Source of the DNA: Vitellaria paradoxa
Lineage: Eukaryota > Streptophyta > Magnoliopsida > Ericales > Sapotaceae
Length of the DNA: 64,000 bases
Reading direction: 5' to 3'
NCBI GenBank assembly: GCA_019916065.1
Contig: CM034241.1
Location: 6,859,920-6,923,919, forward strand
How positions within the stretch are numbered: position 1 is the stretch's first letter; the number at the start of each line of letters is the position of its first letter. This document shows positions 23,301-35,933 of this stretch, piece after piece. The notes beneath the pieces are model-generated. The model was not told the origin of the DNA and did not search any database. It worked only from the letters and a program-made list of their open reading frames with translations. The position numbers and the translations under genes were made by a program.

Positions 23301-26300
23301 GATAGCAGAGGCTAACGCAATGAAGCTACAACTATGTTGACACTCACCTCAAAGTTCTCAATTTTTGCAAAGATTTGGGTCTGACTGAGATCACCAAGCT
23401 TGGATAGGAATTCGCGGGCCTAACATCATAACAAAAGGAATCATGCTGTTGAGTTAGAAGAAAAAACATCGACAAGAAACAAGACCAAAATAAAGGCGGT
23501 GAGGAATCATCCTTGGTAGTAAATAAGGACTAATCCTTACCTCACGAACATCTTCTGCATGCCGAGTATATGACAGCGAGAGAAAGTCAATCTTGTTTTT
23601 TACACCCCATGTACTGATGACCTTCAATGAAAAGTAGACTGTCACCAAAAACACTAGGTAATAGAGTCATGGTAGCAAGTGATTTTTTTCCTTTTCTATT
23701 TCTATTCTCTTTTTTCTATTTTCTTTTTTTTTTTTGGGGGGGGGGGGTTATACAAGGTGAGAAAATCTTCTTAGGCAATTCATATTTAGTGTTCTTCAAA
23801 TGAGGCTTGGTTTAGGAAGGAAAGTAGTTGGCTTATTTTTAGCTAGCTAGTAGCTGGCTAAAAACAAGCCAGCTACTTTTGTGTTTGGGAAGGGGAAAAA
23901 TGTGGGTTTTTTTTTTTTTTGTTTAGGTGGATTTTTAGTTTTGGTTAATTTGACATTTTTGCCCTTGAAGGTTTAAAAGAAGATTAAAATGTAAGAGGGT
24001 AAATTTTGGTCATTTTACAAATTAGCAAATAAGCCAATTAGCTCCTTGGATCCCAAATGATGCCTAAATCATCATTCTGATTCTTAAAATAAATAAATAA
24101 TAAGAAAATTTAATGAGCAAAGGTCAGGATCTGAAGGAAAACAGCTATATAAAGTTTATGAATGCACCATTACTATCAGCAGTAACAGATAATGAATCTA
24201 GACCATTTCTTTCAAGTTTTGTACCACTAAGTACATGAATATCAACTAATGTATGTTGCAGGGGCACGCACAGACTCCACTCGAAGGGGTGTTTGGTTTA
24301 CCAAACTCCACCAAAAATTACAAAAAGTTACCAACTTCCTTCAATCAAATTTCGCCACATATCACTTTTACATCATTTTTGTACTTTTCTTATATTTTTT
24401 TGCCATCCAAACACCCCCTCAAGATTTATGCTTATGCAACAAGCACTAAAATCATTACATTGGAGATAAATATAAAACATAAATATTAATGAAGCTGCCT
24501 TCAGATTAATGACATGCAGGAAGCAAAATTGTGCACCCAATCCTCGTATGATGCAAATTCTCCACAAGTATTATCCCGGTATATATATTTTTACCTAGAT
24601 TATACGTTACAGCATTTTCTTCTGCATGAAAGGGAAAACACAATCACATGTTAAACTCTATAGTGGTTGAAAGCACGACTCACCCCCTTATCTTTATCAG
24701 AGAGGGTAGGAAAATCAATACGAATTTGAGAGGCATGGAGAGTGAACAATGAGCCAGTCAATGTTGCAGTATTCTTTATCACACAAACCACGTCTTCTCC
24801 CTTCACTTCCTCTACCTGCTCAACACATATAATTAACAATCACGTGTGAATCGTCATGTCCCAAACTACTCATGTGAAGATTAAGACAAAACTATCCACT
24901 TCTACAATCATGATCACTTCAACTTCCCACTAATTAAGCCAAATAAATGTTCAAAATTTAAGTCAAAACATAATGCAAGGCTATCTGGTAACCCTAAATC
25001 CCCAACCAACACCACCATACAAGCAAAAATAAATAAAAGAAACGCATACAAACAAATAAAAAAACATATTGAAATAAGTCAGCCTTCTGGGCAGTCTGCC
25101 CCCTACCTCTAGCCAAACAGAAGTAGTCTCACTTCCTGTGAACAAGTATTGACCAACAAAGATGGTGTCTCCCTTATTCACCACCTGCACAAACCACATC
25201 AGAAGCCTGGTAAGTATGAAATTGTACTGACATGATCATACGAATTTTGAAACAATATTACAACATGATTATGGGACTAATATGCTTCCAAACACATTCG
25301 TGCAAAATATTATGAAGAGCTATATAAACAGTGTCAAGTACGATGAAGGTGACAAATGTTCAGAGCCAAATTGGCAATTTTGAGATAAAAGTAACTTCCA
25401 CTCCTCAGCAACTATTAACTACAAGTGTAGGAACACAATATAGCTAACCCATTTGATAAACTAGAACCCAGATTGTAGTCCACTTCTTCCACACACACAC
25501 ACACACGCACGCACAAAACGCATGAAAAATCTCCATAGATGTGGTTTCACATTAGACACATATAAATTTGAACGAGGTTTAAGAAGCATCTTAATGCATT
25601 GCAAACTGTAAAAAATACATGAATGCGTAAACATTAAACTACAAGAAGAGGGTGCACACTTGTGGTTATCACCTTATTTTTGTAATCTAACCAATTGCAA
25701 GCTATAAAAGAAAATTAATATGGCAGTTACAATATTGAAGAGTGAAATTACTTAATTAGGTGAGGTCGTTATGGAAGTAGTTGTATAAAAATTTTGAATT
25801 AGTGGTTGGTTAAAGGGATCAAAACAAATAAAACAGTTTCACCAAGCCTCAATAAACTTAAGGATTCACTTAAAACGAGCTCTAGTGCTTCCCTATTATA
25901 GTAGTACAGATTTGTGAAACGGCCCCGTACATACCATTTCTGAATGGAAAATTACTTCAAGAAATACCAAAACATTGACATAATAAACCTTTTCAAACAC
26001 TTAGGAACCCAACAACATGCTTTCTTGATTTATTAATGCCATCAATTAATTTAACAAAGCTTAAATGCCAGAAAAATATATGTATATATATAATTATAAT
26101 GCCAGGGAGAGACAAGTGTTAATACCTTTGACAATCCAGAAAAGTTGATGGGCAAAACTTCAGAAGAGGCTTCTTGATCTTGTTTAGGTGTTAGAACAAC
26201 ATTACCATCCTGCTGAAGTGAAATAGATTTCTCTGTGTTGTTGACAACCTGCAATTCAGGACCCACTGTATCTAGCATAACCTGAAAACACAAAAATATA

Positions 26301-28988
26301 CCATCAACTTAGTTCTCTTTTGCATACAGGTGCCCCATTAGGTTGCTAGGAAAAATGTAAGGGAAAAAAACTACCATGCAAAAGTTTTGAAACATTTATC
26401 ATGTATAACAATCTAACCAAAATATGAAGCCAAGAACCTATGGAGCATAAATACTTCAAAATTGGTGCCGTATCCATAAACGTATCCGTTTCCGTTTCCG
26501 ACACAACAAAGTATGTGCTAGACAAACCACACATGGTTCAAAGTCACGGTCTCAGCAAACATCTCAGCCCCTAATTTTTTATGTGATCACAGAGTCACAG
26601 TGAGGCATCAGACAATATGCAACGTTACACATTTTTTAGCTTCAAAAATTCAGAAAATTTCATGAAAAAAGATTCTAAAAAGTATAAATAATAAAATGGA
26701 TCTATTACATGACCAAACAAATAGCATCTCATTTATTAAAGTTCATATAACTACTTATAACATGCGAATTGGGCCAACTTTTCACCACATTACATATCAT
26801 TTTTGAGCATTATGTACCGATGCCATTGCAAACCTGAAATCGGTAACATAAAAATATTTAGCATACATATAATTATTTGAATATGTAAACATGATTATGA
26901 TTCCTAACCTTGAGCTACTTCAATTGTATCAAAACAAGTTAGCATTTGTACCATAGGAGCTTAAGGGGAAAGTGAAGCACCATGAAGACAACTTTTTCTA
27001 GGATTTTTTTTTTATACAAAATATATTAATATTTGAAAAAAAAAATTAAGAAAAGAAAACAAGAGCGAGGAGAAGCAGTCCCCAAGAACAAAATAGAAAT
27101 AAAGAAAATGAGGAAGGAAAATAGAGGCCAAATCCTCTATCACACACAGGATACTTGGATACAATTTGAGTGAATTAAGAACAAAGGAATTCCATAAAAT
27201 TCCTCGGTAACAAAAATCTTAGCTCTATCCTACTTCCCAAAACCCAAAAAATCAACTATCACCTTATCAACACAAGATGAGGAAGAAACCCACAAAATTC
27301 AAGTCAAAGAAAATAGTTTATTTTATTCCACAATCTGGAAGCAACTTAACATTGAAGGAAAAGATAATTCAAAGATGACTGCTCCATTTTGCACAATGCA
27401 ACATTGAGGCAGTAAACAATGATGAGGCCTTCTCTGGATCAAATCATTAGTTTTAATTTCTAGCGAGTCAAAATCCAAGCAAAGGCTTGTAGGAGTGAGC
27501 TTCTCAACGGGCTTTCCAACGAGATGCCTGTCAAACTCTGTTCTGCTTGAAATTTTACAGGCAATAACCCTGAATTCTGGCCACTTGATCCATGTAAATT
27601 TGGTGCTCAAAAACCTTCAAACTTATACATTCGACACCTTAACCAAATGCCTAAAAATAAAAGTTTAAAAGCAATGTTTTTTTCACTAATTTGCCAATTA
27701 CGAATATAAACCTAACATCTTCTATCTTGTATGTTTTTTAAATACTACATGTTGAATTAAAAGTTGAATTATTGGATTAGTTTTCTTGCAGATGTTATAC
27801 TTATATAGCTTGTAAAAATTAGTTTTTCTTTCCATATCCTGTATTCTCATTTTTTTTTTTTTTCAAAATCACGGTACCAGCATTCATTGTGATCTCATGC
27901 ACACATCCATGCTTCTTTGCCAACAATTATTCGATTAAGTTGGGGGTAATAGTTTGTATTAGCAAGAGACCGTAAACAGCAATTCAAATTTGATTCTTTT
28001 CTCAGAAACAAAAGGAAACACAATTTCCCTTTTTCTTTTTTTTTTTTAATTCTTTTTTATAAATAGATATATGAATTTTATCCAAAAAAATCAAGAAGTT
28101 GAAAATGTCCGTTTTTCATTCCCCCCCCCCCCCAAGTTTTCTCAGAAACCAAATGGGGTCTAAACAAAGCAGACCATAAAAAGTTAACAAGAATCAAAAC
28201 GCGTGTAAAAACAGTCAGCAAGCAAGCAATACACAAAAACCAAAGTAAAAGAGAAAAGCAACTGGCAAGAAAATTGTTAAGATCATTAATGAGTACCAAT
28301 CAAGGATATAAGAATTATAATGTGCTCTTTTCCCAACCAGAACCTAGATATGTAGAAGCCACCGGCAAGATAAATCTAAAGATCGTTAATGAGTGCCAAT
28401 CAAGGAGGTAAGAATCATTATGTTATTCTGTGCCAAACAAAGACCTAGATATGTAGACACATACAGCACAAAGCTTCTTAGTTGCCTTCACAGCCGCCTT
28501 CAAATTTTCCAAAGTCTCCTGGTGATACTCGGCGTCCCCCAACGAAAAGTCGAATCGAGCAACTGCCAAACCACAGGTTCACAAAGCATTGATCAAATCC
28601 CCCAACTTCACAGAAAAAGCAAACCCCAATCCCAACTAAGAAAACCCACGTAAACCCACAAATATTGAACGATTCTAAGAAAAATCTAAGTGCATTGAAA
28701 GAATACGAGGAGCTCAAAACAAACACTGTAATACCGGACATGCCAGCTTGGAGACAACCCGAGATGACCTCCACAGATCGAGACATGGGGCCCAAAGTCC
28801 CGACGATCTTTGTCATCGCAGGGAAGAAACTCTGCTCAATCGATCACCGTTGAAGTTCCAAATCAAAATCAAAACCATATAGATTCAGATTCAAACTGGC
28901 AGAGGGGACTGAGACTTACGGCTTTGGATGGCTCGAGGATGGAGGCCATCCTGATAGGCTCTTCAAGGAGCAAGTGATTGGAGTGCAT
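17389..28988 (-). CDS. Cytosolic pyruvate kinase, 16 exons, 527 aa
   Basis: This enzyme makes pyruvate and ATP from phosphoenolpyruvate and ADP, the last glycolytic step, in the cytosol; no transit peptide is present. Minus-strand exons: 28988-28920, 28831-28735, 28562-28465, 26281-26126, 25184-25107, 24815-24684, 23621-23541, 23419-23348, 23227-23138, 21729-21585, 21351-21263, 18933-18838, 18672-18605, 18124-18025, 17847-17788, 17541-17389. All introns are GT-AG and all phases join, giving exactly 527 residues, the length of the Arabidopsis At3g52990/At2g36580 class. The start reads [20 protein letters not shown], as in that class. The catalytic signature [11 protein letters not shown] carries K256; [19 protein letters not shown] and [20 protein letters not shown] follow. 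The C-terminus is VVKIIELED. Oddities: FDFSLGD has Leu where the class has Trp, and DKDKG has Gly in place of Glu. Both are substitutions in an otherwise intact gene. Confidence 0.96.
20538..21222. repeat. Tandem duplication in pyruvate kinase intron 11
   Basis: Two diverged copies of a unit of about 240-270 bp lie head to tail, at about 20538-20777 and 20790-21222. Shared words include GATRTGTCCCATAT, ATCCATACAA, TATCCTACAAA and AATAATTATATTAAATA, and both end near CAAGTC...TAACATAG. The second copy is longer because a SINE is inserted in it. No coding content is seen. Confidence 0.75.
20853..21001 (-). mobile_element. SINE-like retroposon inside pyruvate kinase intron 11
   Basis: The insertion is about 149 bp and relatively GC-rich. 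It is flanked by AATTTTGGCACAT (20840-20852) and AATTTTAGCACAT (21002-21014), a 13-bp TSD with one mismatch. On the minus strand it starts GCCCACACCGGGG and ends in an A/T-rich tail (TATTAAAAAA). The unoccupied version of the site is preserved in the neighbouring duplicate at about 20595-20610, which supports the insertion boundaries. Confidence 0.8.
21730..23137 (-). other. Pyruvate kinase intron 9
   Basis: A 1.4 kb GT-AG intron. An open stretch of 121 codons on the opposite strand (22202-22567) has low-complexity, unconserved-looking content and I do not call it a gene. No transposon ends were found. Confidence 0.7.
23806..24062. mobile_element. Putative MITE in pyruvate kinase intron 6
   Basis: The segment runs from GGCTTGGTTTAGG to CCCAAATGATGCC, which are imperfectly inverted, and is preceded by TGA and followed by TAA. 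It includes a strong short hairpin (TAGTAGCTGGCTAAAAACAA region near 23850). It is less certain than the copies with identical TSDs. Confidence 0.45.
24287..24419. mobile_element. Short MITE, family B, in pyruvate kinase intron 6
   Basis: The termini GGGGTGTTTGG and CCAAACACCCCC are inverted repeats. The interior is the reverse complement of the family B core seen at 33.9, 41.9 and 42.7 kb (GATATG/AAATTTGATTG words). The flanks do not give a clear TWA duplication. Confidence 0.65.
26282..28464 (-). other. Pyruvate kinase intron 3 (2.2 kb)
   Basis: The second-longest intron. It contains a C10-12 homopolymer near 28123-28134, poly-T tracts and an open stretch of 95 codons on the minus strand (27323-27610) that lacks any recognised domain. 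I see no transposon termini. Confidence 0.7.
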
Positions 28989-29470
28989 GTTTGCTGATTT
29001 TGAAACTGCGAACAACAACAGACACAGAGATTTGCAGAGACAGAGACTGCGTACGAAGACCTTCGATCAGAGAGAGAGAGAGTGTGTGAAAGAGAGAGGG
29101 CGAGAGAATGGAACCAAAGGGAATATCCTAGCGTTGGTTACTCGCCGAAGCGGTATCCAATTACCCGTCTCTTGATAGCCTCCTTGGGGAAATTTTTCAT
29201 GAGATGAAAATGCTTACAAAAAGCAGCACGTGGTTTACGAGTGGTGATGCCCACTTTCCTTTCGCTTGATGGGTCTACCGGCAGCGGCGACACGAGGACG
29301 GCATGTGTCTTGGTGGCTGTGAAGTGGACCCCGAAGCTACAGGTCTCCAGGGGGCAGACAGTTTTGCCTAAGAGTCGCCGTTTTGTATTCATTGTTTTGA
29401 AGCAACAAATTCTATGGGCTGTTGCTCTGGTGCATTGCCCGGGGGTCCGTGGGGACTGACCTCCGTTTTG
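28989..29470 (-). promoter_or_regulatory. 5' UTR and promoter-proximal region of pyruvate kinase
   Basis: Immediately upstream of the start codon is a leader containing a GA-rich stretch (29067-29107; CT-rich in the sense of the gene). A GC-richer block to about 29470 follows, unlike the AT-rich DNA beyond it. This is typical of a plant housekeeping promoter. No TATA box stands out. ORFs here have no recognisable domain. Confidence 0.55.
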
Positions 29471-30053
29471 GAAAGTTCACCCAGTTTCTTCCGCTCACGA
29501 CCGTTTAATGTCGCTGTCATTTTTTATATATTTATATTTTTTATTTTTTATTATCATTTTCATTTTTAAAAATAAAAACTAAAATTACGTTTCAAAATAT
29601 ATTTAATATTATTTAAATTAATTATTAAATTAAATTAAATAATTTAATTATAATATTTTTATTAAAAACAATCTAATAAAATATATTTATATTTATTAAA
29701 TTAAATTAACATATTATATTTTATTATTTATTAAAAACAATTTAATAATATATATTTCTTATTAATTAAATTAACTAATTTAATTTATTTATTTATTAGA
29801 ACTAAATTAATAATAAATATTACATATTAATTTAATTTAATTAAATTATTTATTACAAATAATTTTAGTTTAATAAAATATTTGAATAAAATAATTATTT
29901 TAATATAATATAACAAAAATAGATAAAGTATTAGAATTGAAAAAAATATTTGCAGCAGAAAAAAAATAGAGTGAAAACACATTTTTTCTGTTTACATTTT
30001 TCTATTTAGCTTTTCATTTTTTTGGAAACAAAAAAAACGTAAACAGATTTAAC
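29471..30053. other. AT-rich block made of AAT/ATT words
   Basis: From about 29520 the sequence is almost entirely A and T, dominated by AATTAAAT, TTAATAAT and similar words. The same style recurs at about 31990-32650, 46740-46950, 51380-51900 and at the end of the window. It could be decayed transposon core or matrix-attachment-like DNA. No gene is seen. Confidence 0.5.
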
Positions 30054-30058
30054 AAACA

Positions 30059-31648
30059 TGTTGGCCAAAGGTTTATAAAGTTAGTTTTATAATTGATTTT
30101 GATAATAACAAACATTGAATTAAATTTTCACAATTAATTTTCAAATAGACATTGTATGAAATGTTACAATTCATTTGATAGATTCAAGATAATAGAGTTG
30201 GAAGAGATTAATATTATTTTTTAGATATTTTCACATAATTTGGATGAAGGAATAAAGGAATTTCAAAGTTTGGAGTAATAGAAATCAAAGTAAGATGAAT
30301 ATTTGAACTAAATGTTAACTCGGATAAACAGAGAAATCAGACATGTGTTAGTATATAGATGTTATCTTAAGATCCAACGGTTTAATTTTTGTGAAAATTT
30401 AATATAGTAAACTAGATTTCCATATCTACAACTTTACCGAAGGGAGATTTTTGTGGATTTGAAGTTAAGGTGTCAAAACATAAGTTGGAATATTAGTCAT
30501 TACAGAAAAGATTTTAATTCTGGATTTTGGAGCTAGTCTTAGTTTTTGAGACATAACTCATACTATACAGCTTTAAAAATTCTGATTTTTGGTGTGTGAA
30601 AAGAAGACTCAAAAAGCTACAACTTTTGTAGTTTAAGTTTCTTCTAAGTCTAAAAATATCATGGTGAAACAGAAGCTTAAACTGGAAACACAGATTCAGA
30701 ATGTCAGAAGCTGGTCTCAGTTCAGAAGCCATATTTGACTATCTAACGGTTGGATGAAGGTCAAAATTTGACATGTGATAGCTGACTTATATATCTACAA
30801 AGTCTTTACTCTGAGGCAATGTCAGATTTGAACGTTTTGAGGGTGAAAAACGATCACAAATATATCTCAAAAAATCTGAATCTGTAAGACAGCATTGAAA
30901 GCAAGGAAATTCAATTTCTTTCAAGAGCAAAAGTGTCTTTTCACTTTGTAACGGCCATTTAGAGATTTTTATCTATAAATAGAGCCTCAAACTCAGATTC
31001 AAGGGGATGAACAAGGCAAGAAAGAAATACTTACAAAGAAATACAAGAAATTCCATATCTTTGCAAACATAGAATGATTTCATCTCACATTTGTGCTTCA
31101 TTTTTCATATTTAACTTGTGAGAGTTTCTTTTTGATTTGATTGAATTTTAAACTCATCATTGTTGTTGTAAGAAAGGGAAATTTAAAGTCCTTTTAATTT
31201 GTGAGAGTTTGGTGAGCTTTTGTTGGTTTTGGTTCAAGTGTTAGAACCAAAACAAGAGACTTTCTTTGAGAGAAACTTGTGTAAGTGATTTGGGAATAAA
31301 ATCACTTGGGAAATGTTTCTAGCACATTGGGAAGTTAGTGTGTAATAACCTCTTCAAAGAATAGCGGAGAAATCTCAATGAAGGCCTTGGGGAGTGGATG
31401 TAAGCAACATTGAAGCCGAACCACTATAAATTGATTGTGTTTGCTTCTTCTCCCTTCTCTTTATATTTATTGCAAACACTAGCACTCACTCTTCATCCAC
31501 AAATATTGAATAACTTTTTTTTTTGTGCATTTTATATTTGATTATCCTTTTCATCTTGACATATTTGTTTTAGGGTTCAAATTTTTATTTGTAATTTTTT
31601 TTAAGCAACCCTATTCACCTTTCTCTAGTGTTGCTATTTGGGACAACA
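30059..31648 (+). mobile_element. Solo LTR (Copia-like), 1.59 kb, with AAACA target duplication
   Basis: The segment starts TGTTGGCC and ends GGGACAACA, so the termini form the TGTTG/CAACA inverted repeat of LTRs. It is flanked by identical AAACA at 30054-30058 and 31649-31653. Inside is a promoter-like TATAAATAG near 30974. Downstream motifs such as CTTGGGGAGTGGATGTAAG and CCGAACCACTATAAA resemble Sirevirus/SIRE-type Copia LTRs. There is no internal domain and no second LTR, as expected after LTR-LTR recombination. The family assignment is from memory of such LTRs; the boundaries are read directly. Confidence 0.88.
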
Positions 31649-31653
31649 AAACA

Positions 31654-32870
31654 TATTTCTGTTGCCAGTTCACAAAATTTTGAAAGCATAAACAGAAAAA
31701 TAAAAAACAAAAATGTTATCAAACGGGGCCTCAAAGTTTTGGTTTTTTTCCCTTAAAAATGATCAAATTTATTATTTTATATTTTAAATTATAAAAGACA
31801 AAAATATCAAATTAATACAACAAGCCAAAAATTTGTCATTAAAGTAACCTTTGTTACAAGGTAAAAATTTAGGGACAAGAGATTACGGGATTAATTGTTA
31901 CTCAGTAATAATTAATGAGGTAACAAATTCATGATATTTATCTATAAATTGAGAGAGTAAAAATACCAACTAACAGTCATATTTGTTTAGAATGTTAAAA
32001 ATTTTTAAAAATAAAAGTTAATTATATTTGAAATGAGGATAAATTAATCAAAGTAAAAGTTAATATTTAATTTTAGTAAAATATTATAATAATTAATTTT
32101 AATAAAATATATATTTTTAAAATATATAATTTTAGATAAAAATATTAATTATAAAAAATAAATTTTAACAAATAATAATTCAATAGTAATTGACTTTAAT
32201 AATGAATTATAATTTTTTAAAAATTATTTTTATTTTTATAAAATAATTAAATAAGTTAACTAATTTCAGATTATTTAGATACATTGTTAATTTTAATAAA
32301 TATTAATACAATACATAATCTAGTAAACTATTATTTATGAGAAATAACTTTTATTTAATAAAACATTTTAATAAAATAAATCATTTAATAAATAACTATT
32401 TATTAAAATAATTTTAATTTGAAAAAAAATATTTTAGTCATAAATTAATATTTCAATAGTGTTAATTTAATAAAATAAAATAAATCATTTTAATGATAAA
32501 TTGTTATTGATTAAATATTATTTTGTTAAAATAATTTAATAATTAATTAATTTTTGTTTGATTAAATAAATTATTGTTTTATAATATTTATTATAATTAT
32601 TTATATGATAATATTGTCTTAGATTTTATAAATGATGTAAAGGAATATTTAATAGGAAAATAAGAAAAAAGTATAATTTTTCCATTATTCCTTATGATCC
32701 ACCTCCCCTACTAATAACAATTTATCCTTATAAGAGAGTAATCGTTTCCCCTAGTATAATTATTATCTCTTCTTTCAAATTAATACAACAAAGGACAAAA
32801 ACTATTACAGTAAAATTTACTCTTTGTTAACCCCAAAACAAACATGCCCTAAAAAGTTAACTTTAAACTA
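31654..32870. other. AT-rich intergenic DNA, no gene
   Basis: After the solo LTR comes a MITE-like end (TCAAACGGGGCCTC near 31720) and then about 900 bp of almost pure A/T sequence. No coding or RNA feature is seen. Confidence 0.5.
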
Positions 32871-32879
32871 CAACAATTA

Positions 32880-34890
32880 ATACTTTATTTTTGATCGCTA
32901 AAAGTCACTTTTTGGTTGCTAAAGGTATTACCAACCAAACATAATTTAGTCATCAGTTGGTCGACAAAGAATGGTCACAGAAGGTCCTATCGACCCAAAA
33001 TATATTTAATCAATAAAAATATATTATTCGGCAACCAAACTTTGATCACTAAAAGGTAAACTTTTAGCAACTAATTAGTTGTCAAAAAGTACGCCTTTGG
33101 TGACCAAAACATACTTGGTTGGGAAAATTTTATCTTTGAGTGACCAAAATTTGATTGGCAAAAGATTAATTTTTAGCAATCAATTGGTTGGCAAAAGTGT
33201 TAATTTAAAAAAATTTTGGGTTAATTTTAAAAAAATAAAAATCCACATAGCGACTTCTGATTGTGCCCCTATATAATTGAGATTTTTTTGTTACTACTGA
33301 GGATCAAACTCGTACCATTCTTTTTGGAAGTTAGTGTGGTTGACCGCTAAAATTAACAAAATTTTATTATTTTTATCGAATTATTTTACTTTTTTGCAAT
33401 AATTTATTATCATTTTTGCTAACTAATTGGTAGTTAAAAATAACACTTTTATTGATCAATTAGTCGAAAAAAGTGACAAAAAATTTTATTTTTATCTAAT
33501 TATTTTCACTTTTTGCAATAATTTAAAATCATAACCAATACATAAAATCATACAAATATTCAATAAATAATTTATGAATATCATCATATTTAACTAAAAA
33601 TGATTTTAAATCTTTTTCTTATCTTCTTTTTAATCCTTATATATAACATATATTAAATCATGACGCACTATTTATAATATATTTTTTTTCATTTTATATT
33701 ATATTTTCTAAAGTAATTATGTTGTGTTTAGTTTTAGTTTTAAAAATTATTGCAAAAAATAAAATTTTTGAAAACTATTTTAATAATTAATTTGCAATAC
33801 AAAAATATTTTTAGTGATTATATTAAAAAATCAGTTCTAAAAAGACAAAAAAATGAAAAATTTTTTTCTTAAATGCCACTTTTAATATAATTATTAAAGA
33901 TAACTAAACAATTATTTGATATTAAAATATTTAGGGTGCGTTTGGAGTCCCAAAAAAAATAAAAAAAAACCAATGGATGGGATTGATGTGATGTAAAAAT
34001 GATAGGTGGCAAAATATGATTGGAGGAATTTGAAAACTTTTGAAGTTTTTTGAAGTTTTTTGATTTTTTTTGTAGCTTCAAACGAGCCCTTAATACTCAC
34101 ATGATTATAAGTCATACAAACTATGAAGACCACTCCCATATATTCACTAGAAAAAATAATTATACATTTAACGTTATTTAAATTCGTTTCAATAAATTTC
34201 GTTTTAGCATTTATCTAATAATATTTTTGTTTACTGATCTATGATTGTAGTTTTCATAGCATATTAAATTAATTAAAATTAAGAAATAAATGTTAAAATA
34301 AAATTCATGAAATTTAGTTTAAGTCATATAAAATAATAAACAAAGTTGTTTGAGAAAGATGTAAAAAAAAAAAAAAAGAAATAACACTTAATTATTTTTA
34401 TTTAATTATTTCATATTTTTATAATAAATTTTTGTCAATTTTGTCGACCAATTAATAGCCAAAAGTGACAAATTTACTAGCTAATTGGTTGGTAAAAGCA
34501 ATAAATATATTATTTTTATTCAAGCTTTTTAGCGATCAATTGGTCGAAAAAATTAATTCTATAGCAACTAAACTAATTTGATTGCTAAAGAGTAATCTTT
34601 TAACGACCAATTAATAGTTGAAAGCAACACCTTTTATCAATCAATTGATCGGCAAAGATAATAAATATATTGTCATTTTTTATTCAAAATTTTAGCGATC
34701 AATTAGCTTGGAAAAGTTGACTTCAGCGACTAACTTTTATTTGATCGAAAAAAGTTTATTATTAGCAAATAATTTTAATTTTTTAGTCGGAAAAAATCAT
34801 TCTTTAGCCGTCAAATTTGTACTTAGTTGAGAAAACGAATCGCCAAAAATATTTTTTCCCTCTACACACACATGTATTTAGTTGAAAAAA
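32880..34890. repeat. Field of short GACCAATTGGTCG-type repeats, possible CACTA remnant
   Basis: Two blocks, about 32880-33480 and 34440-34890, contain many diverged copies of a word like TTTTAGCGAYCAATTGGTCG followed by AAAAGT, in both orientations. Dense subterminal repeats of this kind flank CACTA (En/Spm) transposons in many plants, and CACTAGAAAAAA occurs at 34145-34156. No transposase and no matching pair of TIRs was found, so the CACTA assignment is tentative. Confidence 0.5.
33934..34089. mobile_element. Tourist-like MITE, family B, with TTA target duplication
   Basis: The ends GGGTGCGTTTGG and CAAACGAGCCC are inverted repeats. TTA flanks both sides (33931-33933 and 34090-34092). The 156-bp interior has the family core GATGTGATGTAAAAATGATA and three AAGTTTTTTGA words. 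It sits between the two repeat blocks of the GACCAATTGGTCG field, so it inserted into that field. Confidence 0.85.
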
Positions 34891-35933
34891 ATGATCGCCA
34901 AATATATTTTTTCACACACACATATGCAAACTTAGCCTGATTATTACGTTCATGGTGTTTGAATTTATTTGATTATTTCACATGATTTTTACCCACTACT
35001 AAAATGAATTAAATTCCGGAAGTAGAAGAACGATATTGAATCGAATTAATTTAATTTAATTTTAGTAGAAATTAAATTAATTAAAATTATATTTATATTA
35101 TATATATTATTATATTAACAAAATTCATATGTACGTATGCAAACACGAAGAACTGAAAAATATAATTTAAATTAAAAAAAACTAAAATCGAACTAAAAAA
35201 ATTAAATGAATTAAACTAAAAATTAAAATCTCTAGGTGTCTACTTTCCTAATTTCTACGATGCAATAGGGCGGCACGGTTTGTCTGGTTATATTTATTTG
35301 GCGGTAAGGCAATCTATGGGTGATCTTCTGATTTTCACAACCCTGTGGGTATAGTCACTTCTAGGGGTGGCCAGCCGCTCTGTGCTGAGTTTATTATTGT
35401 TATAATTATTATTATTTATTGAGTTTAGGTACACTGATGGTTTGAGGAAAAAAAAAAAAATAATCAGTAACTCAACTTTTGATTATCAACTTTTTTTTTA
35501 AATTTTTTTAAAATAATTAAATTTAACCTCCTACATTTTAATTTTTTTAAAATTTAATGGATGAAAATATCAAATTAATAAAAATTTTTTTTCTTTTCAA
35601 ACGCAAAAAAAAAAAAAATTAACTTTTTAATAGTTAATTAATAACTAACTTTTTTTCTTCACAAACTCAATGTTAATATTCATTTTTGCCTGTGTATATT
35701 TATTTTTTAAATATATAACTTAAATTTTTAGATGAAAAAATATATTTAAAAAATTGAAGGAAAAAAATATATTATAAACTCAATATATTGTAATCGACTA
35801 ACAAAAAAAAAAAAAATTTAAGCAAGCAAGACAGCTAATGAAAATCCAAGAAAATCAAATTGGCTTGCTAGCAATAATAAAACTATCGATATAGTTACTA
35901 TTTAGGTTTACAAGTTATATTCATATATCACAC

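Noticed and set aside
27323..27610. 95-codon minus-strand ORF between pyruvate kinase exons 3 and 4
   Set aside because: The flanking exons join in phase without it and no family motif is visible; intronic chance ORF.
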